From: Stenotrophomonas sp. 610A2
Lineage (GTDB): Bacteria > Pseudomonadota > Gammaproteobacteria > Xanthomonadales > Xanthomonadaceae
Assembly (NCBI RefSeq): GCF_030549615.1
Contig: NZ_CP130832.1
Coordinates: 124,001-188,000 of the forward strand
Length of the DNA stretch: 64,000 nt
Direction: 5' to 3'
Part shown: positions 30,501-38,204 of the stretch, piece by piece
Layout of the letters: the number at the start of each line of letters is the position of its first letter
Numbering within the stretch: position 1 is the first letter of the stretch
Made by a program: the position numbers and the translations under genes
Notes under the pieces: model-generated
Told to the model about the DNA's origin: nothing
What the model saw: only the letters and a program-made list of their open reading frames with translations
Databases searched by the model: none

Positions 30501-33500
30501 AATGCCGCTGGCGAGTACAGCTTCGGCGACCTGCTGCAGGGTACCTACACCATCACCGAGACCCAGCCGACCGCCTACATCGACGGCAAGCACACCGTGG
30601 GCAATGCGACCACGGCGGGCAGCAATGCGGTAGCCAATGTCATCAGTGGGATCGGCCTGGATGCCGGCCAGAACGCCAGCGGCTATCTGTTCGGCGAGCT
30701 GGCCAATGCACCGATCAGCGGCACGATCTACATCGACCGCAACAACGATGGCACGCAGGATGCTGGTGAACCGGGTATCCCGAACATCAGCCTCACCGTG
30801 GAAGTGGAAGACGGCCCGGGCAACTGGGTGAAGGTGCCGGGTCCGGCCATCGTCACCGACAGCAACGGTCACTACACCTACCCGGAAGCGGTGACCGGCA
30901 AGAACTACCGCGTCACCGAGACGCAGCCGGCTGATCTTGGCGATGGCAAGGAAAACGGCACGGTCAACACCGGCACGCCGAACGTCATCCTCATCACCAA
31001 CCTGCCGTCGACCGGCTCCAGCGGCAACAACTTCGGCGAAATCGCCGCAGTGCTGTCGGGCGTGGTCTATCTGGACAGCAACAACAATGGTGTCCAGGAC
31101 GCCGGCGAACCGGGTTTGCCCAACGTGGAAGTGTCGTTGCCGGTCAGCGTCAAGAACGTGCTTGGCCAGGACACGCTGAAGGCGACGACCGACGCCAACG
31201 GTAACTACGTGTTCCAGGATCTGCTGGCCGGCACCTATGTGGTGACCCAGCAGGCGGCACAGCCGAGCTACAACGGTGCGCCGACCATCAACGGCATCAC
31301 CACCGCCGGCAGCACCGGTGGTGTGGTGACGCCGGTTGCGACCGTGCCCAGCGCCATCAGCGCAATTGCACTGGCGGCGGGCGGCGTGTCCGAGAAGAAC
31401 AACTTCGGCGAAGTGCTGCAGGTGTCGATCTCCGGCGCGGTGTTCCTCGACGTCAACAATGACGGCGCCATGCTTGGCGCTACCGAAGCCGGCTTGGAAG
31501 GTGTAGTCATCGAACTGAGCGGCGTCGACGATACCGGCGCTCCGGTCAGCCTGAGCACCACCACCGACAAGGACGGCAAGTTCAACTTCGAAGGTCTGCG
31601 CCCGGGCAAGTACACCTTGACCGAGCCGACCCAGCCGACCGGCACCGCCAACGGGATCACCACGGCCGGCAGCGCCGGTGGCACGGCTACGCCGGTCACT
31701 ACGGTGCCGAGCAAGATCGCCGACATCGACCTGTCGGTGCCGGGCAGTGCCTCGGTGGACAACCTGTTCGGTGAAATCCCGCGCAGCAGTGCCATCAGCG
31801 GCAAGGTCTGGGAAGACACCAACAATGATGGTGTGGTTGACCCGGGCGAGAAGGGCATCGCCGGCGTGATCGTGGAGCTGGAAGGCACCGCGATCGACGG
31901 CACCCCGATCACCGCCACCGTGACCACCGATGCCGACGGCAACTACAGCTTCGACGAGCTGCCGCCGGGCACCTACACCGTGACCGAGCCGAACCAGCCG
32001 CCGGGCACCCTGGACGGCAAGACCGTGCCGGGCACCACCGGTGGTACGGCGACCGCGCCGGGCTCCACGCCGTCGAAGATCTCGACGATCGTGGTTGGCG
32101 TCAACGAAACCTCGAAGGAAAACAACTTCGGTGAAGTGCCGGTGGGCAGCATTGCCGGCTTCGTCTACAACGACAGCAACGATGACGGCATCAAGCAGAA
32201 CGATGAAGGTGGCTACGCCATGATCGACGTGGTGCTGACCGGCACCGACGACCTGGGCAACCCGGTCAACGTGCAGGGCGTCACCGATGCGCAGGGCCAC
32301 TATGTGTTCCAGAACCTGCGTCCGGGCACCTACATCGTGACCGAGCCGAACCAGCCAGCCGAAACCCTCAATGGCCTGACCACCGCCGGCAGCATCGACG
32401 GTGTGAAGTCCGGCGCCAAGGTTACCGGCAAGGAAACCGTGCCTTCGCAGATCGATGGCATCGTGCTGAAGCCGGGCAACAACTCGGTGGACAACAACTT
32501 CGGCGAGATCGGCGATTCGCCGGACATGCTGGTGAGCAAGTCATCCAACACGGTGAAGTTCACCGTCAACAACGTGGCTACGTACACCATCCGTGTGCGC
32601 AACGGCGGGCAGAAGCCGTCCTTCGGCGAGTACATCGTCAAGGATCGTCTGCCGGTTGGCCTGACCCTGGCCGAGGTTCCGGCTGGCAACAACTGGACCT
32701 GTTCCGGTGCGGTGGGCGATGCCCGCTTCGAGTGCCGCAGCTCGGAAGTCGTCAGTGCCGGTACCACCTCGCTGTCGGACATCAGCGTGCGTGTGAATGT
32801 CGGCATCGAGGCTGCCAACGCTGGTACCGTCAACAACGCCGTGCTGATCGAAGGCGGCGGCGAGAACGAGTTCCGTACCCCGACCGTGGCCGAGCGCAAC
32901 ACCTTTGAAGGCAACGTCGGCGATCTGCCGGTATGCGATACCGCCATCACCCAGAACGTCTGCCGTGTGCCCAACCAGGTGCAGCTGTCGGCGTCGGTTG
33001 GCGGCACCGTGTGGTTCGATGTCGGCAGCGAGGACACCTTCCTCGATGCGGGCGACGAACGCCTGCAGTCGTGGATCGTGGAGTTGATCGATTCGGTCAC
33101 CGGCCAGGTCTCGCAGTCCACCGTTACCGCGGTCGACGGCAGCTATCGCTTCGGCGACGTGGTGCCGGGCGTGAAGTGGAACATCCAGTTCCGCGACCCG
33201 AGCTCGGGTGTGTTGTGGGCGTGGCCGGTGAACCAGGAAACCGTTGGCGGCATGGGCGTGGCCTGTGACGGCCCGCGCGCCATCGACAACAACGGCGTCA
33301 GTGCCTGCCGTGTCACCGAGAACGGCACCAGCCAGCTGCAGGTCGTGCTTGAAGCCGGCCAGCATCTGCCGCAGCAGAGCCTGCCGGTCGATCCGTCCGG
33401 CGTGGTGTATGACGCGGTTACCCGTAACCCAGTGCCGGGTTCCATCGTCACCATCACCCCGGTCGGTGTGTGCACGGGCTATGACCCGCGTACCGCCATC

Positions 33501-34817
33501 CTCAATGCCGGCGCCGGTGGTTACCGCGTGGAAGGCAATGCGGTGTCGATGACGGTTGGCAACAATGGCTACTACCAGTTCATGTTTGGTCCGGCCGCGC
33601 CGGCACGTTGCGAGTTCCAGCTGACGGTCACCCCGCCAGGTGGTTACCAGTTCGTGTCCTCGCTGATTCCGGCACAGGCCGGTTCGTTGTCGCCGCTCGG
33701 TTCCGCAGGCAGCAGCCACCTGGTGCAGCCGCAGACCGGTGCTCCGTCCGGCGCAGTGGGCACGCCTACCCAGTACTGGTTGAACCTGTTCGCCGGTTCC
33801 GCCGTTGCTGGTGTGGTGCACAACCACATCCCGCTGGATACGGCCGAAGCCACCGGCCTGGTCATCACCAAGACCGGTGATCGCCAGACCGCCGAGATCG
33901 GTGACACCGTGCAGTACACCATCACCGTGCGGCAGACCGCCGGCAGCGCGATGGCGACGGTCAACATCGTCGACACGCTGCCGCGTGGCTTCACCTACAT
34001 CGACGGCACTGGCCGTGTCGGTGGGCGCGCCGTCGAAGATCCGTTCGGCAAGCCGGGCCCGCGCCTGGGCTTCAACCTCGGCCCGATCACCGTCGGTGGC
34101 CAGCTGGTGCTGACCTACCGTGTGCGTGTCGGCGTCGGTGCGCAGCAGGGCGATGGCATCAACCGTGCGCAGGCACATGGCTGCTCGATCACCGGTGGCT
34201 GTATCGATCCGGGCACGCTGACGCCGGTACCGGGTTCGGTGCCGTCCAACCGAGCCGAGTACCGCGTGCGCGTCACCGGTGGCGTGTTCACCGAGGAAGC
34301 CTGTGTGCTGGGCAAGATCTTCGTGGACTGCAACAACAACCACGTGCAGGACGAGGAAGAGCTGGGCATCCCGGGCGTACGCATGTACTTCTCCAACGGC
34401 ACCTGGATGATTTCCGATTCCGAAGGCAAGTACAGCTACTGCGGCCTGACCCCGCAGAGCCACACCTTGAAGGTGGATCCGTCCACCCTGCCGGTTGGCT
34501 CGCGCTTGACCACCAGCAGCAACCGCAACCTGGGTGATGCCGACAGCCTGTTCCTGGACCTGAAGAACGGTGAGTTGCACCGCGCCGACTTCGTCGAGGG
34601 CAGCTGCTCCAACCCGCTGCTGGAGCAGGTGAAGGCACGTCGTACCCAGGGTGAGGTGCGTGCACCGGAAACCGAAACCGGGCAGTCGCAGCTGCGCTTT
34701 GACAGCAAGCCGGTCCGTGCGCCGCAGCAGGCCACGGACTCGTCCAACCAGGGACCGATCGTGCAACCCCGACCCAACCCGCCGTCTGCGGCGGCCCAGC
34801 AGGAGGTGCAGCCATGA
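24558..34817 (+). CDS. Giant exported DUF11/SdrD-B repeat surface protein
   Basis: About 3,419 residues. The GTG at 24558 is chosen over the frame's earlier ATG at 24444 because of AAGAGG seven bases upstream and because a long Sec signal peptide (basic RTRLAR, hydrophobic IAASLALTCLLPATALA, cleavage near residue 49) follows. Residues ~50-1310 hold a run of DUF11-like Ig domains with VTDTLP and NHGPD-type motifs. From ~1314 to ~2650 come eleven SdrD-B-like domains, each starting with SGxVYxDxNNDG and closing with NNFGE; the DxNxDG loops look like calcium sites. Then a DUF11 domain (~2654), another B-like domain (~2814), a carboxypeptidase-regulatory-like fold (~2946), a DUF11 domain (~3098) and a last B-like domain (~3251). 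The tail is proline/glutamine rich. No LPXTG, RTX or type-9 signal is visible. Its stop overlaps the next gene. It is probably an extracellular or surface stalk. Confidence 0.88.
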   Translation: MNNQIEQDMAVDGSVAPTFKAGAGNWRTRLARIAASLALTCLLPATALATVIPQNVNLPTNMGQSIDTPLTVSWMRTATDAGVTNINVVLPASVSFVPPAAPGPNDCTYVAATRTVSCPVAPGTTSNAPSGSVGFTIRASELGSFNLTALSSNSPTPATGTTTVRETGNLQVAKTLVSPDNGQGATGGIAVFELDPRIAAGGSNLPAGARIVVTDQLPSDVNNVVTAITPTPGGSNPVCDTVASANSTRSFSCTYSGPMTAAQFNAAKIRVEMRTNGLGTHTNNATIATQNESYFDADPNDNSGSASYNIVLGTDIEAKVSFPGSPIEVNTVQNLVLTYQNNGPQTSTTGGKVSTIIPDGFIIGTLPAGCAAEPAEQLVVNGVTYPGTLVTCDAGVVASGSKADFTIPVTTPATGSDGRFPVVVTPPAALKDWNEGNNSVLAPYQINEPYTDIRLGKTKSPGSGPISPGAPITTTLTISNGTDSTSDAQYTPSNPLWAVDYMRPEEMDASHGLNGLANVSPGWECTVARGVTPPAGVNAALTTQVACKTTGTGTLVRGTSTVLTFETKATAVVGQLNLSNRACAGSTALTQLGINPANAALPADRNATNDCANAGAGLNLTDVINDTAWVNIEKFSSVDNATWIDEVANAPTLQANAETVYWKIVVSTPTTAVKSNQKTIPTLNLTDNVPGVLNTTAFKSQVSVLSNTVVTGLAGTNCPVLAVGSGGQTCVFTNVTPGTQIEVVLAVKRELASTAGAAVLTNTASLTSPNAVLTSLRADNNLSDSAAVKVLPRTDYRMTSKTVTPSGSVLIGEPISFTLTARNHGPDVAPLNDFVITDTLPTGTATSTDIAYEIISVTVPSGSKLNCAASNYTTGAISCINSVGTIASQTTETVTINARVKKPANLSVAAGGVVYAGVTNEAVVSSNGGICQWLPESSTSCNDAASDSNNSGKVTFDVKVPTIDLQQKKTQIYPAGRSNFVTGDKLRYRMSTFNLGPSQAENVEIRDRFTVPAGFTASFESVENVNSGTPVSGYTYKTNAPVSCAQQGVELVCKLHTNPALNTLDKMQMVAFDVVFNVVGDSSKPVLFTNLAYACGDETENYETQGKCSADATDAGNNLEQVNDVVFPAADLEVVSKTTVTTGPVNVGQPIQYSIVVRNAAGSRVEKMRVTDTLPQGFEWVRDASHPLTFVVDAGSAATLSQAVTVATSKPAVGTDNVCYLSAGPTAITALGQQQAITCDLGGSFPVGAANTLTLTLWARTVPGVFTGGYAPVNHTNKANIEPGRDENDEPTSIDLVPGNNEKSSTTQVTNARIGGRVFQDANDNGDVDAGDNGIGGVKLTLTGTDLYGNVVNREFTTAANGDYLFDHLAPSDASGYTITQTQPAAYPTNGVPQPNTPRTVRNGTSTGVSGTYIVTNTATTSVISGVVLGTNANGVQFDFPEPAERKLSGYVYVDQDNSKTRTASDVGISGAKVELLEVETNRSLTAFTNAQGFYEFVGLSAGKTYRLREPLPTTPAGLVNLADAVNLGRINNVPCPLGTCTITANAGGVTDQDEIAGIKLVAGNGTEFNFGENLKTTIAGVVYLDRNDDGAKAATEPGIENVVVTLEVKDDLGNWVSVTTLTTDSQGAYSYADALIGKEYRLTETQPAGIANGKENGPAGTTGNSVIETGAIPATGSSNNNFGEVAAAVSGVVYLDSNNNGVQDAGEPGLPGVQVTLSAATATTNALGQALVTVATTDADGRYRFADLLADTYAVTEQLAQPTYNGVTTHNGKTTAGNIDSVTVGTVTEAPSKISGIVLPAGKNSLLNNFGEILVAAISGTVYVDRNDNGSFDAADAGSENSAANGGIVGVEIVLYAADGVTEIDRTVTDAQGNYAFADLPSGVNYVVRETQPNGYAPGKEHPANEITITALSPSGSSGNNYGEKLGALAGYVYEDFSGTAANNNNGNKDAGEKAIAGVTLTLTGTDSTGKVITPRTVVTNAAGEYSFGDLLQGTYTITETQPTAYIDGKHTVGNATTAGSNAVANVISGIGLDAGQNASGYLFGELANAPISGTIYIDRNNDGTQDAGEPGIPNISLTVEVEDGPGNWVKVPGPAIVTDSNGHYTYPEAVTGKNYRVTETQPADLGDGKENGTVNTGTPNVILITNLPSTGSSGNNFGEIAAVLSGVVYLDSNNNGVQDAGEPGLPNVEVSLPVSVKNVLGQDTLKATTDANGNYVFQDLLAGTYVVTQQAAQPSYNGAPTINGITTAGSTGGVVTPVATVPSAISAIALAAGGVSEKNNFGEVLQVSISGAVFLDVNNDGAMLGATEAGLEGVVIELSGVDDTGAPVSLSTTTDKDGKFNFEGLRPGKYTLTEPTQPTGTANGITTAGSAGGTATPVTTVPSKIADIDLSVPGSASVDNLFGEIPRSSAISGKVWEDTNNDGVVDPGEKGIAGVIVELEGTAIDGTPITATVTTDADGNYSFDELPPGTYTVTEPNQPPGTLDGKTVPGTTGGTATAPGSTPSKISTIVVGVNETSKENNFGEVPVGSIAGFVYNDSNDDGIKQNDEGGYAMIDVVLTGTDDLGNPVNVQGVTDAQGHYVFQNLRPGTYIVTEPNQPAETLNGLTTAGSIDGVKSGAKVTGKETVPSQIDGIVLKPGNNSVDNNFGEIGDSPDMLVSKSSNTVKFTVNNVATYTIRVRNGGQKPSFGEYIVKDRLPVGLTLAEVPAGNNWTCSGAVGDARFECRSSEVVSAGTTSLSDISVRVNVGIEAANAGTVNNAVLIEGGGENEFRTPTVAERNTFEGNVGDLPVCDTAITQNVCRVPNQVQLSASVGGTVWFDVGSEDTFLDAGDERLQSWIVELIDSVTGQVSQSTVTAVDGSYRFGDVVPGVKWNIQFRDPSSGVLWAWPVNQETVGGMGVACDGPRAIDNNGVSACRVTENGTSQLQVVLEAGQHLPQQSLPVDPSGVVYDAVTRNPVPGSIVTITPVGVCTGYDPRTAILNAGAGGYRVEGNAVSMTVGNNGYYQFMFGPAAPARCEFQLTVTPPGGYQFVSSLIPAQAGSLSPLGSAGSSHLVQPQTGAPSGAVGTPTQYWLNLFAGSAVAGVVHNHIPLDTAEATGLVITKTGDRQTAEIGDTVQYTITVRQTAGSAMATVNIVDTLPRGFTYIDGTGRVGGRAVEDPFGKPGPRLGFNLGPITVGGQLVLTYRVRVGVGAQQGDGINRAQAHGCSITGGCIDPGTLTPVPGSVPSNRAEYRVRVTGGVFTEEACVLGKIFVDCNNNHVQDEEELGIPGVRMYFSNGTWMISDSEGKYSYCGLTPQSHTLKVDPSTLPVGSRLTTSSNRNLGDADSLFLDLKNGELHRADFVEGSCSNPLLEQVKARRTQGEVRAPETETGQSQLRFDSKPVRAPQQATDSSNQGPIVQPRPNPPSAAAQQEVQP
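29290..31420 (+). repeat. Duplicated two-domain block inside the giant gene
   Basis: The domain pair at about 29290-30005 (VYLDRNDDG... then VYLDSNNNGVQDAGEPGLP) recurs at about 30715-31415 with the same order and nearly the same DNA at the second domain start (GTGGTCTATCTGGACAGCA at about 29634 and 31066), an offset of about 1.43 kb. This indicates growth of the stalk by recombination between repeats. Confidence 0.65.
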
Positions 34818-37800
34818 GCCGCGCCGCCCTGCGCAAGATGCCGCGCGTGAGCCTGTTGGCCTGCGCGTTGGCAACGGCTTCACTGCCGGTGCTGGCCCAG
34901 AACGTGGGCAGCAGCACCCGCTTCACCCCGGTGATCGGCGACAGCACCACGCTGTATCCGCGCTCGCTGACCACCACCGACACGCCGCCGGAAGTGGTGG
35001 CTGCACGTTCGGGTGAAGTGGATTACAGCCGCAATGCCGGCGTCGATCGCGTGTCGGTGGAAGTAGACCGCGATGGCGTACCCGCCGATGGCCAGACGCC
35101 GGTGCACATCACCGTGCATCTGCTCGGCGCCGACGGCAAGCCGCTGGCCGGCAAGTCCTTCGTCACCATCGAGAACAGCGGCGGCCGTATCCGCCTGCCG
35201 GGCTCGCGCACCGATGAATTCGGTCCGGGTGCCAGCGACGCCGACAAGGTGATGCCGGGTATCCAGGTGGAAGTGGAGAACGGTGTTGCCGAGTTCGACC
35301 TGATCGCCCCGCATGACCCGCAGGATGTGTTGCTGCGGATCACCTCTGGTGGCCAGACCGCCGAAGGCACGATCGGCTTCCTGCCGGAAATGCGCGAGCT
35401 GCTCGCCACCGGCTTGATCGAAGGCGTGCTGAACTTCCGCAACAAGTCCAACGCCAGCCTGATCTCGCCGGTGGAGCACCACGACGCCTTCGACCGCGAC
35501 ATCCGTCGTTGGGAAAAGCAGTTCAACAACGGCAAGGCCAGCGCCTCGGCGCGCACCGCGTTCTTCGTCAAGGGTCGGATCAAGGGTGAGTACCTGCTCA
35601 CCGCCGCCTATGACTCGGACAAGGATGTGCGTGGTCGCCTGCTGCGCGACATCCAGCCGGAAGAGTTCTACCCGGTGTATGGCGATTCCTCGCTGCGTGG
35701 CTTCGATGCACGTTCGGCCGAGCGCCTGTACGTGCGCGTGGACAACAAGCGCAGCTACCTGCTGTACGGTGATTTCCAGACCGGCGACAACCTTGCAACC
35801 AGCAGCGGCGTTGGCGGCAGTGGCCCGATCCCGCAGCGCAGCCTGAGCACCTATAACCGCACCGCGACCGGCCTGGGCTGGCACTTTGAAAGTGAGCGCG
35901 TGCGTACCAATGTGTTCGCCATCGAGGATTCGCTGCGGCAGATCATCGAGGAGTTCCGCAGCCAGGGCAGCGGCCCGTACGCACTGCGCAACAACGCGGT
36001 GCTGGAAGGCAGCGAACGCGTCGAGATGATCGTGCGTGACCGCAACCAGCCTTCGCGCATCGTCACGGTCAAGCCGCTGGCACGGCTGGTGGATTACAGC
36101 TTCGAGCCGTTCTCCGGCCGCATCCTGCTCAACCAGTTCCTGCCCTCGTTCGACAGCGACCTGAACCCGGTCTCGCTGCGCATCACCTATGAACTCGATC
36201 AGCAGACCGAGAAGTTCTGGGTGGTCGGTGCCGACGGCCAGTACAAGCTGACCGACAAGCTGGAAGTCGGTGCATCGGCGGTCGAAGACCAGAACCCGTA
36301 TGCCGAGTTCAAGATGGGCAGCGTCAACGCGGGCTACCGCTTTGGCCAGAACACCATGCTGGTCGCCGAGTTCGCCCGCACCCAGAGCGAGGTCAACACC
36401 AACTCGCTCAACCAGGTGACTTCGCAGGGCCTGAAGGACGTCAGCGGCCAGGTCGAAGGCGACGCTTGGCGCGTCGAGTTCGCCCACGACGGTGACAAGT
36501 TCGACGCACGCCTGTTCGGTGCGCGCACCGATCCGGAGTTCAACAACCAGGCCTCGCCGCTGTACGGCGGCCGTGGCGAATACAGCGGCCGCATGTCGTA
36601 TGCCGTTGGTCCGCGCCTGGAGCTGTACGTTGAAGCCCTGCGCAGCGAAGACCGCAACCCGGATGGCGGCAAGCGTGATGCCGGCGGTGCCGGTGTGCGC
36701 GTCGCTGCCACCGAGCGCCTGACCCTGGACTTCGGCCTGCGCAGCATCCGCGAAACCATCGGCATCACCTCGCCGTGGTCGAGCACCGGCTACGGCCAGT
36801 TGTCCGGCCTGACCGGCGGCTTCGCCACCGGTTCGGGTGGCGGCGCGCTGGGTTACGGCCAGCAGGCGCTGGACCCGGCCACCGGCCTGATGGTGATCAA
36901 CAGCGGCAGCAACGGCGACACCATGACCAGCGACCTGCCGGTTGGCACCAAGCTGGAATCGGACAGCGCCCGTGTCGGCGTCGGTTACCGCTTCAACGAC
37001 AAGTTCAGCGGCGGTGCCGAGTACGAACAGAGCGTCAGCGGTGAAGACCGCAACCGCGTTGCCGCCGGCGTGGACTACCAGGTCTTCGAGCGCAGCCGCC
37101 TGTATGGCCGCTACGAGAAGCAGACCGGCCTGACCAGTGCCTACGGCATCACCACCACCGACCGCGAGGCCGATGCGCTGGTGTTCGGTATCGACAGCAG
37201 CTACATCCGCGACACCCAGGCGTTCTCCGAATACCGCCTGCGTGATGCGGTCAGCGGCCGCGACGTGCAGGCTGCCTCGGGTATCCGCAACAATTGGGAT
37301 ATCGCCAAGGGCCTGCGCCTGAGCAGCTCGATCGAACGCGTCAACGTGGTCGCTGGCGATACCGGTGACAGCACCGGCCTGGCGCTGGCCCTGGATTACA
37401 GTGCCAACCCGCTGTGGCGCGGCGCGATCCGTGCCGAACACCGCATCTCCGAAGACGTACCGGGCACCACCGACAGCAATGAGGCCTTCAAGACCACGCT
37501 GTTGCAGTTCATGGTTGCACGCAAGCTGAGCCGCGATTGGACCTTGTTGGGCCGCAACTACCTGCTGGCCACCAACTACGAAGAACGTGGCGACGTGCTG
37601 CAGGACCGCTTCCAGATCGGCCTGGCCTACCGCGACACCGACCGCAACCGGATCAATGCCTTGATGCGCTACGAGTACAAGCTCGAGCGTGACGAGAGCG
37701 GCCTGACCCTGCTCAACGGCGACGTGGTGAGCGGCACCAGCCAGGATGTCCGCACCCGTGCGCATATCGTCTCCACCCATGCCGACTGGCATCCGTCGCG

Positions 37801-38194
37801 GCCGTGGTGGCTGACTGGCCGTATTGCCGGCAAGTGGCAACGCGACCAGTTCGCCTATGGCGATGGCAGCCGCGTCAACAGCAGTTTCAACGCCGTGCTG
37901 GTGTCCGGTCGTGTCGTGTACGACATCACCGAGAACTGGGACATCGGCGTGCTCGGCTCCACCTTCCGTGGCCAGTACGGCGCCAACCAGTTTGCCTACG
38001 GCATGGAAGTTGGCCGCCTGCTGCGGCAGAACCTGTGGCTGTCGGCCGGCTACAACTGGACCGGCTTCGAAGGCGACAGTGATCTGAATGGCTACGAGTA
38101 CACGCAGCAGGGCTTCTTCCTGCGCCTGCGCTTCAAGTTCGACGAAGACCTTTTCCGTCGGGACCCGGTCCGCTACCGCGACCCGGCCCGCTGA
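34814..38194 (+). CDS. Large outer-membrane beta-barrel with invasin-like Ig domain
   Basis: 1,126 residues. Signal peptide of 28 residues (cleavage VLA/QN). Residues ~76-185 form a bacterial Ig-like domain of the invasin type (VSVEVDRDGVPADGQTPVHI, then FVTIENSGGRI). Residues ~190-230 hold a helical linker. From ~235 to the end, alternating hydrophobic strands fit an outer-membrane barrel; the segment EFYPVYGDSSLRGFDARSAE followed by RLYVRVDNKRSYLLYGDFQTG is a distinctive pair of strands. The protein closes with a run of aromatic strands (YTQQGFFLRLRFKF) and a basic tail. There is no TonB box or plug. The ATG overlaps the stop of the giant gene (ATGA), so synthesis is coupled; a role as its anchor or export channel is inferred. 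A typical OmpA barrel is far smaller. Confidence 0.82.
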   Translation: MSRAALRKMPRVSLLACALATASLPVLAQNVGSSTRFTPVIGDSTTLYPRSLTTTDTPPEVVAARSGEVDYSRNAGVDRVSVEVDRDGVPADGQTPVHITVHLLGADGKPLAGKSFVTIENSGGRIRLPGSRTDEFGPGASDADKVMPGIQVEVENGVAEFDLIAPHDPQDVLLRITSGGQTAEGTIGFLPEMRELLATGLIEGVLNFRNKSNASLISPVEHHDAFDRDIRRWEKQFNNGKASASARTAFFVKGRIKGEYLLTAAYDSDKDVRGRLLRDIQPEEFYPVYGDSSLRGFDARSAERLYVRVDNKRSYLLYGDFQTGDNLATSSGVGGSGPIPQRSLSTYNRTATGLGWHFESERVRTNVFAIEDSLRQIIEEFRSQGSGPYALRNNAVLEGSERVEMIVRDRNQPSRIVTVKPLARLVDYSFEPFSGRILLNQFLPSFDSDLNPVSLRITYELDQQTEKFWVVGADGQYKLTDKLEVGASAVEDQNPYAEFKMGSVNAGYRFGQNTMLVAEFARTQSEVNTNSLNQVTSQGLKDVSGQVEGDAWRVEFAHDGDKFDARLFGARTDPEFNNQASPLYGGRGEYSGRMSYAVGPRLELYVEALRSEDRNPDGGKRDAGGAGVRVAATERLTLDFGLRSIRETIGITSPWSSTGYGQLSGLTGGFATGSGGGALGYGQQALDPATGLMVINSGSNGDTMTSDLPVGTKLESDSARVGVGYRFNDKFSGGAEYEQSVSGEDRNRVAAGVDYQVFERSRLYGRYEKQTGLTSAYGITTTDREADALVFGIDSSYIRDTQAFSEYRLRDAVSGRDVQAASGIRNNWDIAKGLRLSSSIERVNVVAGDTGDSTGLALALDYSANPLWRGAIRAEHRISEDVPGTTDSNEAFKTTLLQFMVARKLSRDWTLLGRNYLLATNYEERGDVLQDRFQIGLAYRDTDRNRINALMRYEYKLERDESGLTLLNGDVVSGTSQDVRTRAHIVSTHADWHPSRPWWLTGRIAGKWQRDQFAYGDGSRVNSSFNAVLVSGRVVYDITENWDIGVLGSTFRGQYGANQFAYGMEVGRLLRQNLWLSAGYNWTGFEGDSDLNGYEYTQQGFFLRLRFKFDEDLFRRDPVRYRDPAR

Positions 38195-38204
38195 GGACGA
38201 CACC

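Noticed and set aside
24558..34817. Type I secreted RTX-type adhesin
   Set aside because: No nonapeptide RTX repeats, no C-terminal secretion signal, no adjacent ABC transporter or membrane-fusion gene; instead a Sec signal peptide is present.
24483..34883. Four long minus-strand open frames (about 680-800 codons each) opposite the giant gene
   Set aside because: They mirror the codon pattern of the plus-strand gene, have low-complexity H/V/G/R-rich translations, no family motifs and no start signals; the plus frame has clear domain repeats.
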